A stretch of 64,000 nucleotides of DNA from Buttiauxella sp. A111 (GTDB lineage Bacteria > Pseudomonadota > Gammaproteobacteria > Enterobacterales > Enterobacteriaceae): NCBI RefSeq assembly GCF_014189855.1, contig NZ_BJFN01000003.1, forward strand, positions 372,001-436,000, read 5' to 3'. The notes beneath the pieces were generated by a model. The model did no database searches. It was not told where the DNA came from and saw only the letters and a program-made list of their open reading frames with translations. The position numbers and the translations under genes are program-made. Positions 27,583 to 34,935 of the stretch are shown in pieces (the first letter of the stretch is position 1; each line of letters begins with the position of its first letter).

Positions 27583-28760
27583 TTATTTCTGCTGCAACTG
27601 ATTACCGCGCCGCTGCAAAACGCATTCTGCCGCCATTCCTGTTCCATTACATTGACGGTGGGGCTTATGCTGAACATACATTGCGTCGTAACGTTGACGA
27701 CCTGGCGCAGGTAGCGTTAAAGCAGCGCGTGCTGAAAAACATGTCCGCACTGAGCCTTGAGACCAAACTGTTTAATGAGACGCTGTCGATGCCGGTTGCC
27801 CTGGCACCAGTGGGTTTGTGCGGGATGTACGCACGCCGTGGCGAAGTTCAGGCGGCGAAAGCAGCCGCCGCTAAAGGTATTCCGTTTACGCTTTCTACGG
27901 TTTCCGTCTGCCCGATTGAAGAGGTCGCGCCTGCGATTGACCGCCCAATGTGGTTCCAGCTCTACGTGCTCAAAGATCGTGGCTTCATGCGCAATGCGCT
28001 GGAGCGCGCCAAAGCCGCAGGTTGTTCTACGCTGGTCTTTACTGTGGATATGCCCACTCCAGGCGCACGTTACCGTGACGCGCACTCGGGCATGAGTGGG
28101 CAACATGCCGCACTTCGTCGCTACTGGCAGGCCGTGACCCACCCGCAATGGGCATGGGATGTGGGCCTGAATGGCCGCCCGCACGATTTGGGGAATATCT
28201 CTGCCTATCTGGGTAAACCCACGGGTCTTGAAGATTATATTGGTTGGCTGGCGAATAACTTCGACCCGTCAATTTCCTGGAGCGATCTGGAGTGGATCCG
28301 CGAGTTCTGGGACGGTCCGATGATCATCAAAGGTATTCTCGACCCTGAAGATGCCAAAGATGCGGTGCGTTTCGGGGCTGATGGGATTGTGGTTTCCAAC
28401 CACGGTGGCCGTCAGCTCGACGGCGTATTGTCGTCGTGCCGCGCCCTGCCCGCCATTGCCGATGCGGTAAAAGGGGATATCGCGATCCTTGCCGATAGCG
28501 GTATTCGTAATGGCCTGGACGTGGTGCGCATGATTGCACTCGGTGCTGACACCGTATTGTTGGGTCGCGCTTATCTGTACGCGCTGGCGACCCATGGCCA
28601 GGCGGGTGTGACCAATCTGCTCAATCTGATTGAAAAAGAGATGCGCGTTGCGATGACGTTGACCGGAGTAAAATCTATCGCTGAAATCAGCCCAGAGCTG
28701 CTGGTGCGTGAAGGCCTGAAAGAGATTCTGTCGCCGCACGCAATGGCTGCGGGTTTCTAG
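27579..28760 (+). CDS. lldD: Quinone-dependent L-lactate dehydrogenase
   Basis: This 393-aa FMN flavoprotein closely matches E. coli LldD (396 aa). It oxidises L-lactate to pyruvate at the inner membrane and passes electrons to quinone. The family signature with the catalytic histidine ([10 protein letters not shown]) lies near residue 275. The C-terminal dozen residues differ from E. coli. Confidence 0.96.
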   Translation: MIISAATDYRAAAKRILPPFLFHYIDGGAYAEHTLRRNVDDLAQVALKQRVLKNMSALSLETKLFNETLSMPVALAPVGLCGMYARRGEVQAAKAAAAKGIPFTLSTVSVCPIEEVAPAIDRPMWFQLYVLKDRGFMRNALERAKAAGCSTLVFTVDMPTPGARYRDAHSGMSGQHAALRRYWQAVTHPQWAWDVGLNGRPHDLGNISAYLGKPTGLEDYIGWLANNFDPSISWSDLEWIREFWDGPMIIKGILDPEDAKDAVRFGADGIVVSNHGGRQLDGVLSSCRALPAIADAVKGDIAILADSGIRNGLDVVRMIALGADTVLLGRAYLYALATHGQAGVTNLLNLIEKEMRVAMTLTGVKSIAEISPELLVREGLKEILSPHAMAAGF

Positions 28761-28780
28761 GCTTGCGATACGGAAATGCG

Positions 28781-28812
28781 GCGCTGCCGCCGGGATTTAC
28801 CGGGGACAGCGC
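28781..28812. terminator. lldD/osmC convergent hairpin
   Basis: GCGCTG and CAGCGC arms enclose an internal GC-rich helix between the convergent lldD and osmC ends. No U tract is present. It may act in both directions. Confidence 0.45.
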
Positions 28813-28822
28813 TTGCTGAGTA

Positions 28823-29251
28823 TTAGTTAAGTTTGTAGTCGAGGGTAATTTCAGCTTTTAGCAGTTGCGATACCGGGCAACCGGCTTTGGCTTTCTGAAT
28901 AATTTTATCGAACAACGCGCTATCCGCGTTCGGCACTTTGACGTTGCTGGTTAGCGCAATTTTGGTAATGGCAAAGCCACCGTCGGTTTTATCCAGCGAG
29001 ACATCGGCTGTCGTATCGATACTTTCCGCCGTATAGCCCTCTTCGCCAAGCATTAGCGAAAGTGCCATCGAAAAACAGGCTGCGTGCGCCGCGCCAATTA
29101 ACTCTTCCGGATTGGTACCGGCAACGCCTTCAAAACGCGTGTTAAAACCATAGGGCTGTTGTTTTAACGCACCGCTCTCGGTGGAAACAGTCCCTTTACC
29201 GCGCTTAATGTCACCTTCCCAGTGAGCCTGCCCTTTCTTATGAATGGTCAT
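28823..29251 (-). CDS. osmC: Osmotically inducible peroxiredoxin OsmC
   Basis: This 142-aa OsmC protein is nearly identical to E. coli OsmC. The two catalytic cysteines of organic hydroperoxide peroxidases are present: C59 (AAHAACFSM) and one near residue 125 (KAGCPVSQ). It detoxifies organic peroxides in the cytoplasm. AGAGGAGCGATT precedes the ATG. In E. coli it is controlled by RpoS and RcsB. Confidence 0.96.
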   Translation of the reverse strand: MTIHKKGQAHWEGDIKRGKGTVSTESGALKQQPYGFNTRFEGVAGTNPEELIGAAHAACFSMALSLMLGEEGYTAESIDTTADVSLDKTDGGFAITKIALTSNVKVPNADSALFDKIIQKAKAGCPVSQLLKAEITLDYKLN

Positions 29252-29283
29252 GTAATCGCTCCTCTTTTATTGACACGAACATC

Positions 29284-29291
29284 AAGTATAG
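29284..29291 (-). promoter_or_regulatory. RpoS-type -10 of osmC
   Basis: Read on the minus strand the sequence is CTATACTT, the sigma-S -10 consensus, located about 35 bp before the osmC start codon. This agrees with known stationary-phase and osmotic control of osmC. Confidence 0.7.
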
Positions 29292-29409
29292 AAGTTGAAT
29301 ACGGGCTTGCCCGGCAACTCAGAACAATCCTTGCAGCGAAGAAAAATAAAACGAATAAATTCGCGGTCCCGAGTGTTTACTGGTTACCGAACACCACGAG
29401 GGTACTATC

Positions 29410-29943
29410 ATGAAGCGTTTATACCGCCAACTCCTTCCCGCTATGGCGACCAGTTTTCTGCTGTTTTCCGGCTACGCTCAGGCAATGGGAGGTAGCAACG
29501 ACGAACCGGTTCCTCCAACTTGCCCTAAAGGGCAAATTTATGACTCGAAAACCAAAACATGCATGGTCGATAAAGGCGGGATGATTGGGGATGAATCCCG
29601 CACCGATTATGCGTACGCACTGGCAAAAGCGGGCCGCTACCAGGAAGCGCTGGATATGCTCAACACTTTGAAAGATCAAAACACCGCAGAAGCCCTGAAC
29701 TATCGCGGCTATGCCACCCGCAAACTGGGCCGTACCGACGAAGGGATCAGCTATTATTTAAAATCTGTGGCGCTTGATCCGAAATACCCCAAAGTCCGCG
29801 AATATCTGGGGGAAGCGTACATGATAAAAAATCGTCCCGATCTCGCTCGTGAACAGCTTGCCGCCATCAAATCCCTGTGTGGCACCAGTTGTGAGGAGTA
29901 TCGCGATTTGTCCGCAGCCATCGACGGCCATCCCGAATCATAA
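29410..29943 (+). CDS. Exported TPR protein of a sigma/anti-sigma operon
   Basis: This 177-aa protein has a signal peptide (ending AQA) and a short cysteine-bearing linker (TCPKGQIYDSKTKTC). It is followed by two to three tetratricopeptide repeats (about 65-145) and a C-terminal cysteine pair (CGTSC). It should be periplasmic. An ECF sigma factor gene begins 12 bp after its stop and an anti-sigma gene follows, so it may be a sensor or target of that regulator. No named ortholog is recognised. Confidence 0.85.
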   Translation: MKRLYRQLLPAMATSFLLFSGYAQAMGGSNDEPVPPTCPKGQIYDSKTKTCMVDKGGMIGDESRTDYAYALAKAGRYQEALDMLNTLKDQNTAEALNYRGYATRKLGRTDEGISYYLKSVALDPKYPKVREYLGEAYMIKNRPDLAREQLAAIKSLCGTSCEEYRDLSAAIDGHPES

Positions 29944-29955
29944 TCGGAGGCAAAA

Positions 29956-30471
29956 ATTAGTAGCGAAGCGATACGCCGTGACCTTGCGCAATACCTTTCA
30001 CGCCTGTGGCGTTATGGGCTGGTGCTCTCCCATCAGCGAGATATTGCCGATGATTTAGTGCAGGCCACCTGTGTGCGAGCCATTGAACGCGCCGCACAGT
30101 TTGAAGTGGGCAGCAGGATGGATAGCTGGCTCTTTTCCATCCTGCACTCCATCTGGCTCAATGAAGTGCGCTCGCAGCTTATCCGCCGCGGGCAAGGTTT
30201 TGTGGATATCGACGAACTCACGGGAAGCGAAAGCTGCGACGACCCTATCTGGACAAACGACGTGATGAAACGAGTGGCTCGTTTACCCGAAGCCCAGCGT
30301 GACACGGTATTTCTGGTGTATGTGGAAGAGTTGTCCTATCGCGAGGCGGGCCAAATTCTCAATGTTCCTGTCGGAACCGTGATGAGCAGGCTCGCCACCG
30401 CACGGCTGACATTATCTCAGGACCGAGCACTTCAGCCTGATTCGCGCTCTGTAAAAGGAGAAGGTTCATGA
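29956..30471 (+). CDS. ECF-type sigma factor with probable ATT start
   Basis: This is an RNA polymerase sigma-70 family, ECF-type factor of about 171 aa. Region 2 is visible around DIADDLVQATCVRAIERA...WLFSILHSIWLN, and region 4 around LPEAQRDTVFLVYVEELSYREAGQILNVPVGTVMSR. The first usual start, GTG at 30022, would cut into the first helix of region 2. An ATT at 29956 lies in frame, five bases after CGGAGG, and restores 22 residues (ISSEAIRRDLAQYL...) that fit the family. The stop overlaps the anti-sigma start (ATGA). The controlled genes probably include this operon. Confidence 0.85.
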   Translation: MSSEAIRRDLAQYLSRLWRYGLVLSHQRDIADDLVQATCVRAIERAAQFEVGSRMDSWLFSILHSIWLNEVRSQLIRRGQGFVDIDELTGSESCDDPIWTNDVMKRVARLPEAQRDTVFLVYVEELSYREAGQILNVPVGTVMSRLATARLTLSQDRALQPDSRSVKGEGS

Positions 30472-31211
30472 CAATTACTGTCAATACCGATGAGCTGCTG
30501 GTGGCGTATCTGGATAATGAACTGAGCCCAACCGAGCGTCAGGCGCTGGAAGAACGCTTGAGTCATGATGCGCTTTTGGCTGAACGTTTGGTGCTCCTGG
30601 AGCGCAGCAGTCTACCGTTTAAATCCGCTTTCGCCCCCCTGCTGGATGCGGCTCCTGCCCCTCGCTTGCCGGCCTATCTCACTCCCCCAACGGCTGCGGT
30701 ATCCCGACGCCAGCTTATTGCCGCAGCGGTGAGTTTTCTGGCCTTAGGTGTGATTGGCGATCGTGCTTTTCTGCACTTCTCTCAACCTGAAGAAAATTGG
30801 CGCGAATTAGTCGCTCAGTACATGGCGTTGTATACCCCAGAAACACTAGTAGACACACCATTGCCTGAAGCACTGGAAAACCAACTGCACTCGACGGGTC
30901 AGCAATTAGGACTCACGCTAACGAGCGAAAAAATGATGTTGCCTGACGCCACACTGAAAAACGCACGGACGCTGGCTTATGAGGATCGTCGTATTGCGCA
31001 AATTACCTGGCTTGATCCGGCCAGCGGCCCATTAGCCCTGTGCATTACAGGAAACGCAGGCCAACCCATGGCTGCCAAAAGTGAACAAAGGCTGGGCATG
31101 AACATTGTGTTTTGGGCCGATAAAACCCATCAGTTTATGGTGATTGGGCATGGATCTGCGGGAAATATGAGTGAGATTGCCGGGCATTTACAACAAGCTA
31201 TTGGCGCGTAA
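30468..31211 (+). CDS. Anti-sigma factor, single membrane span
   Basis: This 247-aa protein begins with an anti-sigma-like N-terminal helical region (DELLVAYLDNELSPTERQALEERL). One transmembrane segment (about 79-98, QLIAAAVSFLALGVIGDRAF) and a periplasmic domain of about 145 residues follow. There is no CHCC zinc motif. It overlaps the sigma gene by 4 bp, as usual for sigma/anti-sigma pairs. The signal sensed is unknown; the TPR protein encoded upstream is a candidate partner. Confidence 0.87.
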   Translation: MTITVNTDELLVAYLDNELSPTERQALEERLSHDALLAERLVLLERSSLPFKSAFAPLLDAAPAPRLPAYLTPPTAAVSRRQLIAAAVSFLALGVIGDRAFLHFSQPEENWRELVAQYMALYTPETLVDTPLPEALENQLHSTGQQLGLTLTSEKMMLPDATLKNARTLAYEDRRIAQITWLDPASGPLALCITGNAGQPMAAKSEQRLGMNIVFWADKTHQFMVIGHGSAGNMSEIAGHLQQAIGA

Positions 31212-31214
31212 TCG

Positions 31215-31243
31215 GGGCGGATAGCACGCTCGGCCATCCGCCC
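31215..31243. terminator. Anti-sigma/ilvN convergent hairpin
   Basis: GGGCGGAT pairs perfectly with ATCCGCCC around a 13-base loop, directly between the convergent anti-sigma and ilvN stops, followed by AAAATCC. It probably limits readthrough in both directions. Confidence 0.6.
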
Positions 31244-31249
31244 AAAATC

Positions 31250-31531
31250 CTACTGCACCAATGCTGCCAGCTTACCAAACACGCCCGCACCGTCAGCGTC
31301 GCGCCTGATTTGCACCACATCTTCGAGTTTGTCGATTTGGCTTATCATTTGCTCGAGGCGCTGGTCGTCCGCGACTTGTAGCCAGATTCGGCTCTGATCA
31401 CCCTGCGGCAAGGGCAGACAGAGGATCCCTTCGACGTTAAAAGCACGGCGGGCAAACAGGCCGCAAATGTGAGACATCACGCCCGGATGGTTGCTCACCG
31501 TAAGTTCCAGAATAACGGTTAGTTGTTGCAT
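31250..31531 (-). CDS. ilvN: Acetolactate synthase I small subunit
   Basis: This 93-aa regulatory subunit has one ACT domain ([30 protein letters not shown]). It binds valine and mediates feedback inhibition of acetohydroxyacid synthase I. It starts three bases after the ilvB stop and is slightly shorter than E. coli IlvN (96 aa), mostly at the termini. Confidence 0.95.
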   Translation of the reverse strand: MQQLTVILELTVSNHPGVMSHICGLFARRAFNVEGILCLPLPQGDQSRIWLQVADDQRLEQMISQIDKLEDVVQIRRDADGAGVFGKLAALVQ

Positions 31532-31534
31532 GGC

Positions 31535-33223
31535 TTACTCTCCAATCATCTCAATGTTGGCAGCGCCTGGCGGCACCATCGGGAATACTTTTTCACTGGC
31601 ATCAATGCGCACATGAATCAGACATGGGCCTGGGCGCGAAATGGCGTCTTGTAACGCCGCTTGCGGGTTTTCTGCGGCGTTCAAATCGCAGGTGGCGAGG
31701 CCAAAACCTTCAGCGATTTTCAGGAAGTTCGTTTGTCCAGAATAGGTCGCCGCAAAAACATTCTGCTGGTAGAACAGCGTTTGCTGTTGGTGTACCAGCC
31801 CCAGCGCCTGGTTGTTCAGCAGGATAATTTTCACATCCAGATTATGATCGGCAGCGGTCGCCATTTCCTGAATGTTCATCATGATGCTGCCGTCGCCGGT
31901 GAAGCACAGGACTTTGCGGTTGGGTTCGGCTAATGCCGCACCCACTGCGGCAGGCAGGCCAAAGCCCATGGTCCCCAGGCCGCCAGAAGTCAGCCACTGG
32001 CGCGGTCGGTTCAGCGGATACGCCTGAGCCACCCACATTTGATGTTGCCCTACGTCGGTAGTGATAATCGCTTCGTCATCAACACACGCAGCAGCCGCAT
32101 TAATCAGACCATAAGGGGTTAATGGATTGTCGGCACCCGGCATATTGAACGGGAATTCCTGCTGCAAGCCCGCCACTTGTTGCAGCCACTGCAGGCGGGG
32201 TTGGGCCTCGACTTTTGGCAGTAATTGCTCCAGAACCTCACCAACATCCCCGCGAATCGCCACGTGCGCCTGCTTAATTTTACCCAGCTCGGCGCGGTCG
32301 ATATCAACGTGAATGATTTTTGCGTTCGGGCAGAATTCTTCCGTTTTGCCAATCGCGCGGTCATCAAAACGCGCGCCCAGGACAATCAGCAAATCCGCTT
32401 CCTGCAAAATGTAGTTGGTACTGCGCGCTCCATGCATGCCCAGCATGCCCAGAGATAACGAGTGTTTCGCTGGGATCGTCCCGAGCGCCATCAGCGTCAT
32501 GGTGGTCGGCAGGTTCGCTTTTTCAGCCAGTTCGCGGGCGCGGCGATGGGCATTGATAACCCCACCACCCAGATACAATACCGGGCGCTGCGCCTGGTTA
32601 ATCATCTCAACCGCATCGGCAATTTGCTGTGCTTCACACTGGGGCGCTGGAGTATGGGCTGAAACAGGCGGCAGTGCGCTGATATCGATTTCAGCGGTCT
32701 GGACATCTTTTGGGATATCAATCCATACCGGGCCAGGGCGGCCAGACTCAGCAATGCGGAACGCGTCGCAGATGACCTGCGGCAGTTCGGTGATATCGCG
32801 GACAAGGTAGTTGTGTTTGGTGATAGGAATGGAGATGCCGTAGGTGTCGACTTCCTGGAACGCATCGGTGCCAATCATCGATTTTGGCACCTGGCCGGTA
32901 ATGCACACCAGCGGGATGGAATCGAGGCGCGCATCGGCGATGGCTGTGACCAGGTTGGTAGCACCAGGGCCGCTACAGGCGATACATACGGCGGCTTTGC
33001 CCTGCGTTCGCGCCATCCCCTGCGCCATAAAGCCTGCGCCTTGTTCGTGACGCGCCAGAATATGGCGAATTTTTTGGCTTTGACTGAGTGCGTTATAGAG
33101 CGGCAGGACGGTGCCACCGGGAATACCGCTGATGGTGGTAATGCCATGATGTTCAAGCAGTTGCACAATTAATTGTGCGCCCGTAATACGGTGTGCTTGC
33201 GGTGGGTTTTCCGATATTGCCAT
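31535..33223 (-). CDS. ilvB: Acetolactate synthase I large subunit
   Basis: This 562-aa thiamine-diphosphate enzyme has the same length as E. coli IlvB. The ThDP-binding motif GDGSIMMN...N lies near residue 440, and the substrate and FAD regions are conserved. It condenses two pyruvates, or pyruvate and 2-ketobutyrate, in valine, leucine and isoleucine synthesis. It is preceded by the ivbL leader and attenuator. Confidence 0.96.
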   Translation of the reverse strand: MAISENPPQAHRITGAQLIVQLLEHHGITTISGIPGGTVLPLYNALSQSQKIRHILARHEQGAGFMAQGMARTQGKAAVCIACSGPGATNLVTAIADARLDSIPLVCITGQVPKSMIGTDAFQEVDTYGISIPITKHNYLVRDITELPQVICDAFRIAESGRPGPVWIDIPKDVQTAEIDISALPPVSAHTPAPQCEAQQIADAVEMINQAQRPVLYLGGGVINAHRRARELAEKANLPTTMTLMALGTIPAKHSLSLGMLGMHGARSTNYILQEADLLIVLGARFDDRAIGKTEEFCPNAKIIHVDIDRAELGKIKQAHVAIRGDVGEVLEQLLPKVEAQPRLQWLQQVAGLQQEFPFNMPGADNPLTPYGLINAAAACVDDEAIITTDVGQHQMWVAQAYPLNRPRQWLTSGGLGTMGFGLPAAVGAALAEPNRKVLCFTGDGSIMMNIQEMATAADHNLDVKIILLNNQALGLVHQQQTLFYQQNVFAATYSGQTNFLKIAEGFGLATCDLNAAENPQAALQDAISRPGPCLIHVRIDASEKVFPMVPPGAANIEMIGE

Positions 33224-33270
33224 TGCTCCAGTCCTTCTTCTTATGCCGTTTCGCTTTTGGCCGGGGGACT

Positions 33271-33310
33271 AAAACAAGAAACCCCGCCCGGTTTGCGCCG
33301 GCGGGGTTTT
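33271..33310 (-). terminator. ilvBN attenuator terminator
   Basis: On the minus strand, ACCCCGCC and GGCGGGGT arms form a strong hairpin followed by a T-rich tract (TTTCTTGTTTT), located between ivbL and ilvB. This is the transcription attenuator of the ilvBN operon. Confidence 0.9.
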
Positions 33311-33334
33311 GGAATCGATGCGTTGATTCAGACC

Positions 33335-33433
33335 CTACGGCGCATTGCCGACGACCACCACCACACGCACGACGACCACCGCGGCTGGTAGCGCGGTTAG
33401 TAGTAGGTTAGCGTTGCGAGTGAATGTAGTCAT
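33335..33433 (-). CDS. ivbL: ilvBN leader peptide IvbL
   Basis: A 32-residue leader peptide ending AAVVVVRVVVVVGNAP, the same length as E. coli IvbL. Nine valines, in runs of four and five, and four leucines are present, and all four leucines use the rare CTA codon. Ribosome stalling here when Val- or Leu-tRNA is scarce prevents formation of the downstream terminator. Confidence 0.93.
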   Translation of the reverse strand: MTTFTRNANLLLTALPAAVVVVRVVVVVGNAP

Positions 33434-33551
33434 TTGGGTCCTGAATATGTGTTGTGCGTTTTTAACGTCGAAATTTATACAACCACACTGCTTCGTTTCG
33501 TACAACCGCTTTATTCATCGACGCTAAAAACCGTGCGTGAGATCACAGTAC
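33434..33551. promoter_or_regulatory. ilvBN promoter region
   Basis: This gap between ivbL and the GTPase gene holds the ivbL-ilvBN promoter. A TCACA half-site (GAGATCACA at about 33539-33546) resembles half of a CRP site; E. coli ilvBN is CRP-controlled. The other half-site is poor, so this is tentative. Confidence 0.35.
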
Positions 33552-34574
33552 TTAAATGGTTGTTGCCGCAAATTGCTGTCGAAGTTCGTCAATCGGCAGA
33601 TAACGCCCGATAATCACCAGGCGTGAAACCCGTGATTCGTCTGGATGCCAGGCCGAGCCATAATCAAAGCCCACCACTTTATGCACACCTTGAACAATAA
33701 GGCGCTGGGGATGGTCGGCAATCGCCAGAACACCTTTGTAACGCAGCATGTCGTTGCCGAAACGGGCGATACAGCTTTCCATAAACGCACCAATTTTTTT
33801 CACATCCAGCATTCCGGCATCAAATACGTGAGCCTGAATCGCATCATCCCATGAGCGTTTTGCCGAGGGTTTACGGAACGGCTGGAAGCTAACGAGATGG
33901 TTCAAATCTGCGCGGATCACACGGAATTCTGCGGACATCTCGATGCTATCGGTCAGTTCAAAGGCATTAAGATCGAGCCAGTGATCTGCCGGGCATTCAC
34001 CGTTCACGATCTCAAAAAGATCCGCTTTGTTGTTGATCCGATGAATACGTTCCAGCGCCAGCTGTTTGGTTTCATCGTCAACGCGATCCGCTTTAGTCAG
34101 CAAAATTCTGTCGGCAAAACCGAGCTGTGCCGCGGCAACTGCATGTTCATCCAACTGGCGAGAGATGTGCTCTGCATCCGCCAACGCGATGACGGCATCA
34201 AGACGCAACGCTTCACGTAAATAATCATCAACAAAGAAGGTTTGGACGATAGGCGCGGGGTCTGCAAGACCCGTGGTTTCAACAATCAACCGTTCAAATT
34301 TCAACTGACCCGCCGCGCGCTTTGCCAGCATTTCTCTGAGTGCTGCGGTGAACTCACCTCGCACACTGCAACAGACGCAGCCGTTACTTAATTCCACGAC
34401 GTTGACGTTTTCACCGCTCTTGAGTAAGGCTCCGTCGATATTTACGGCACCAAATTCATTTTCCAGAATGGCGACGGGTTCGTTACCGTTATGGGCGAGA
34501 AAATAGTTGAGAAGTGTGGTTTTCCCGGAGCCGAGAAAGCCCGTTAAGAGGGTGACAGATACCGCTTGATTCAT
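33552..34574 (-). CDS. YjiA-like G3E GTPase
   Basis: This 340-aa CobW/YjiA-type GTPase has a Walker A (GFLGSGKTT, residues 11-19), the metal-binding CxCC motif (GCVCC, about 65-69), the ETTG region and the TKAD guanine-specificity motif (about 160). Such proteins insert or deliver metals or assist cobalamin-type enzymes. It is clearly longer and more divergent than E. coli YjiA (318 aa). It lies just downstream of ybdD and so copies the btsT-yjiX-yjiA order at the cstA locus. Its client is unknown. Confidence 0.87.
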   Translation of the reverse strand: MNQAVSVTLLTGFLGSGKTTLLNYFLAHNGNEPVAILENEFGAVNIDGALLKSGENVNVVELSNGCVCCSVRGEFTAALREMLAKRAAGQLKFERLIVETTGLADPAPIVQTFFVDDYLREALRLDAVIALADAEHISRQLDEHAVAAAQLGFADRILLTKADRVDDETKQLALERIHRINNKADLFEIVNGECPADHWLDLNAFELTDSIEMSAEFRVIRADLNHLVSFQPFRKPSAKRSWDDAIQAHVFDAGMLDVKKIGAFMESCIARFGNDMLRYKGVLAIADHPQRLIVQGVHKVVGFDYGSAWHPDESRVSRLVIIGRYLPIDELRQQFAATTI

Positions 34575-34589
34575 GTCATATTCCTTAGA

Positions 34590-34787
34590 TTAACAGCAAC
34601 GAGCGCCGCCTTTACCGCCGTATCGCGCATCCTGACGCTCGCGGAAAAACTCTTCGTAAGTCATCGGCGTCTGTTCCGGATGCGTCAGACGGATGTGTTG
34701 CACGTAGTTATCGTAATCAGGAACGCCAACCATCAGTTTAGCGGCCTGGCCGAGATATTTTCCTGCTTTCGCGAGGGTGTCGAACAT
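34590..34787 (-). CDS. ybdD: YbdD/YjiX family protein
   Basis: This 65-aa cytoplasmic protein is nearly identical to E. coli YbdD. The family signature [17 protein letters not shown] and the C-terminal CC are present. It is the small partner encoded beside CstA/BtsT pyruvate and peptide transporters and is thought to be needed for their activity. A palindromic repeat array separates it from cstA. Confidence 0.94.
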   Translation of the reverse strand: MFDTLAKAGKYLGQAAKLMVGVPDYDNYVQHIRLTHPEQTPMTYEEFFRERQDARYGGKGGARCC

Positions 34788-34810
34788 GGTGACTCCTGTT
34801 CTTGTTGGTC

Positions 34811-34920
34811 CCCCTCACCCCGGCCCTCTCCCCCTGGAGAGGGGGAGAAGCGCGATCCCCTCACTCCCTGGAAAGGAGGTTTAGTCCCCTCTCCTGGGGG
34901 AGAGGGTTAGGGTGAGGGCG
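34811..34920. repeat. Composite palindromic array A (cstA/ybdD)
   Basis: About 110 bp with outer arms CCCTCACCCCGG and TTAGGGTGAGGG and inner GAGAGG/CCTCTC hairpins, filling the cstA-ybdD gap. It belongs to a family present at five other intergenic sites in this window (near 37.3, 43.3, 44.8, 56.7 and 59.6 kb). Confidence 0.85.
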
Positions 34921-34935
34921 GAGGGCCAATCTCAA

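Noticed and set aside
33530-33550. A full CRP site upstream of ilvBN.
   Set aside because: Only one half-site (TCACA) is good; the other half matches poorly, so it is mentioned only as tentative.
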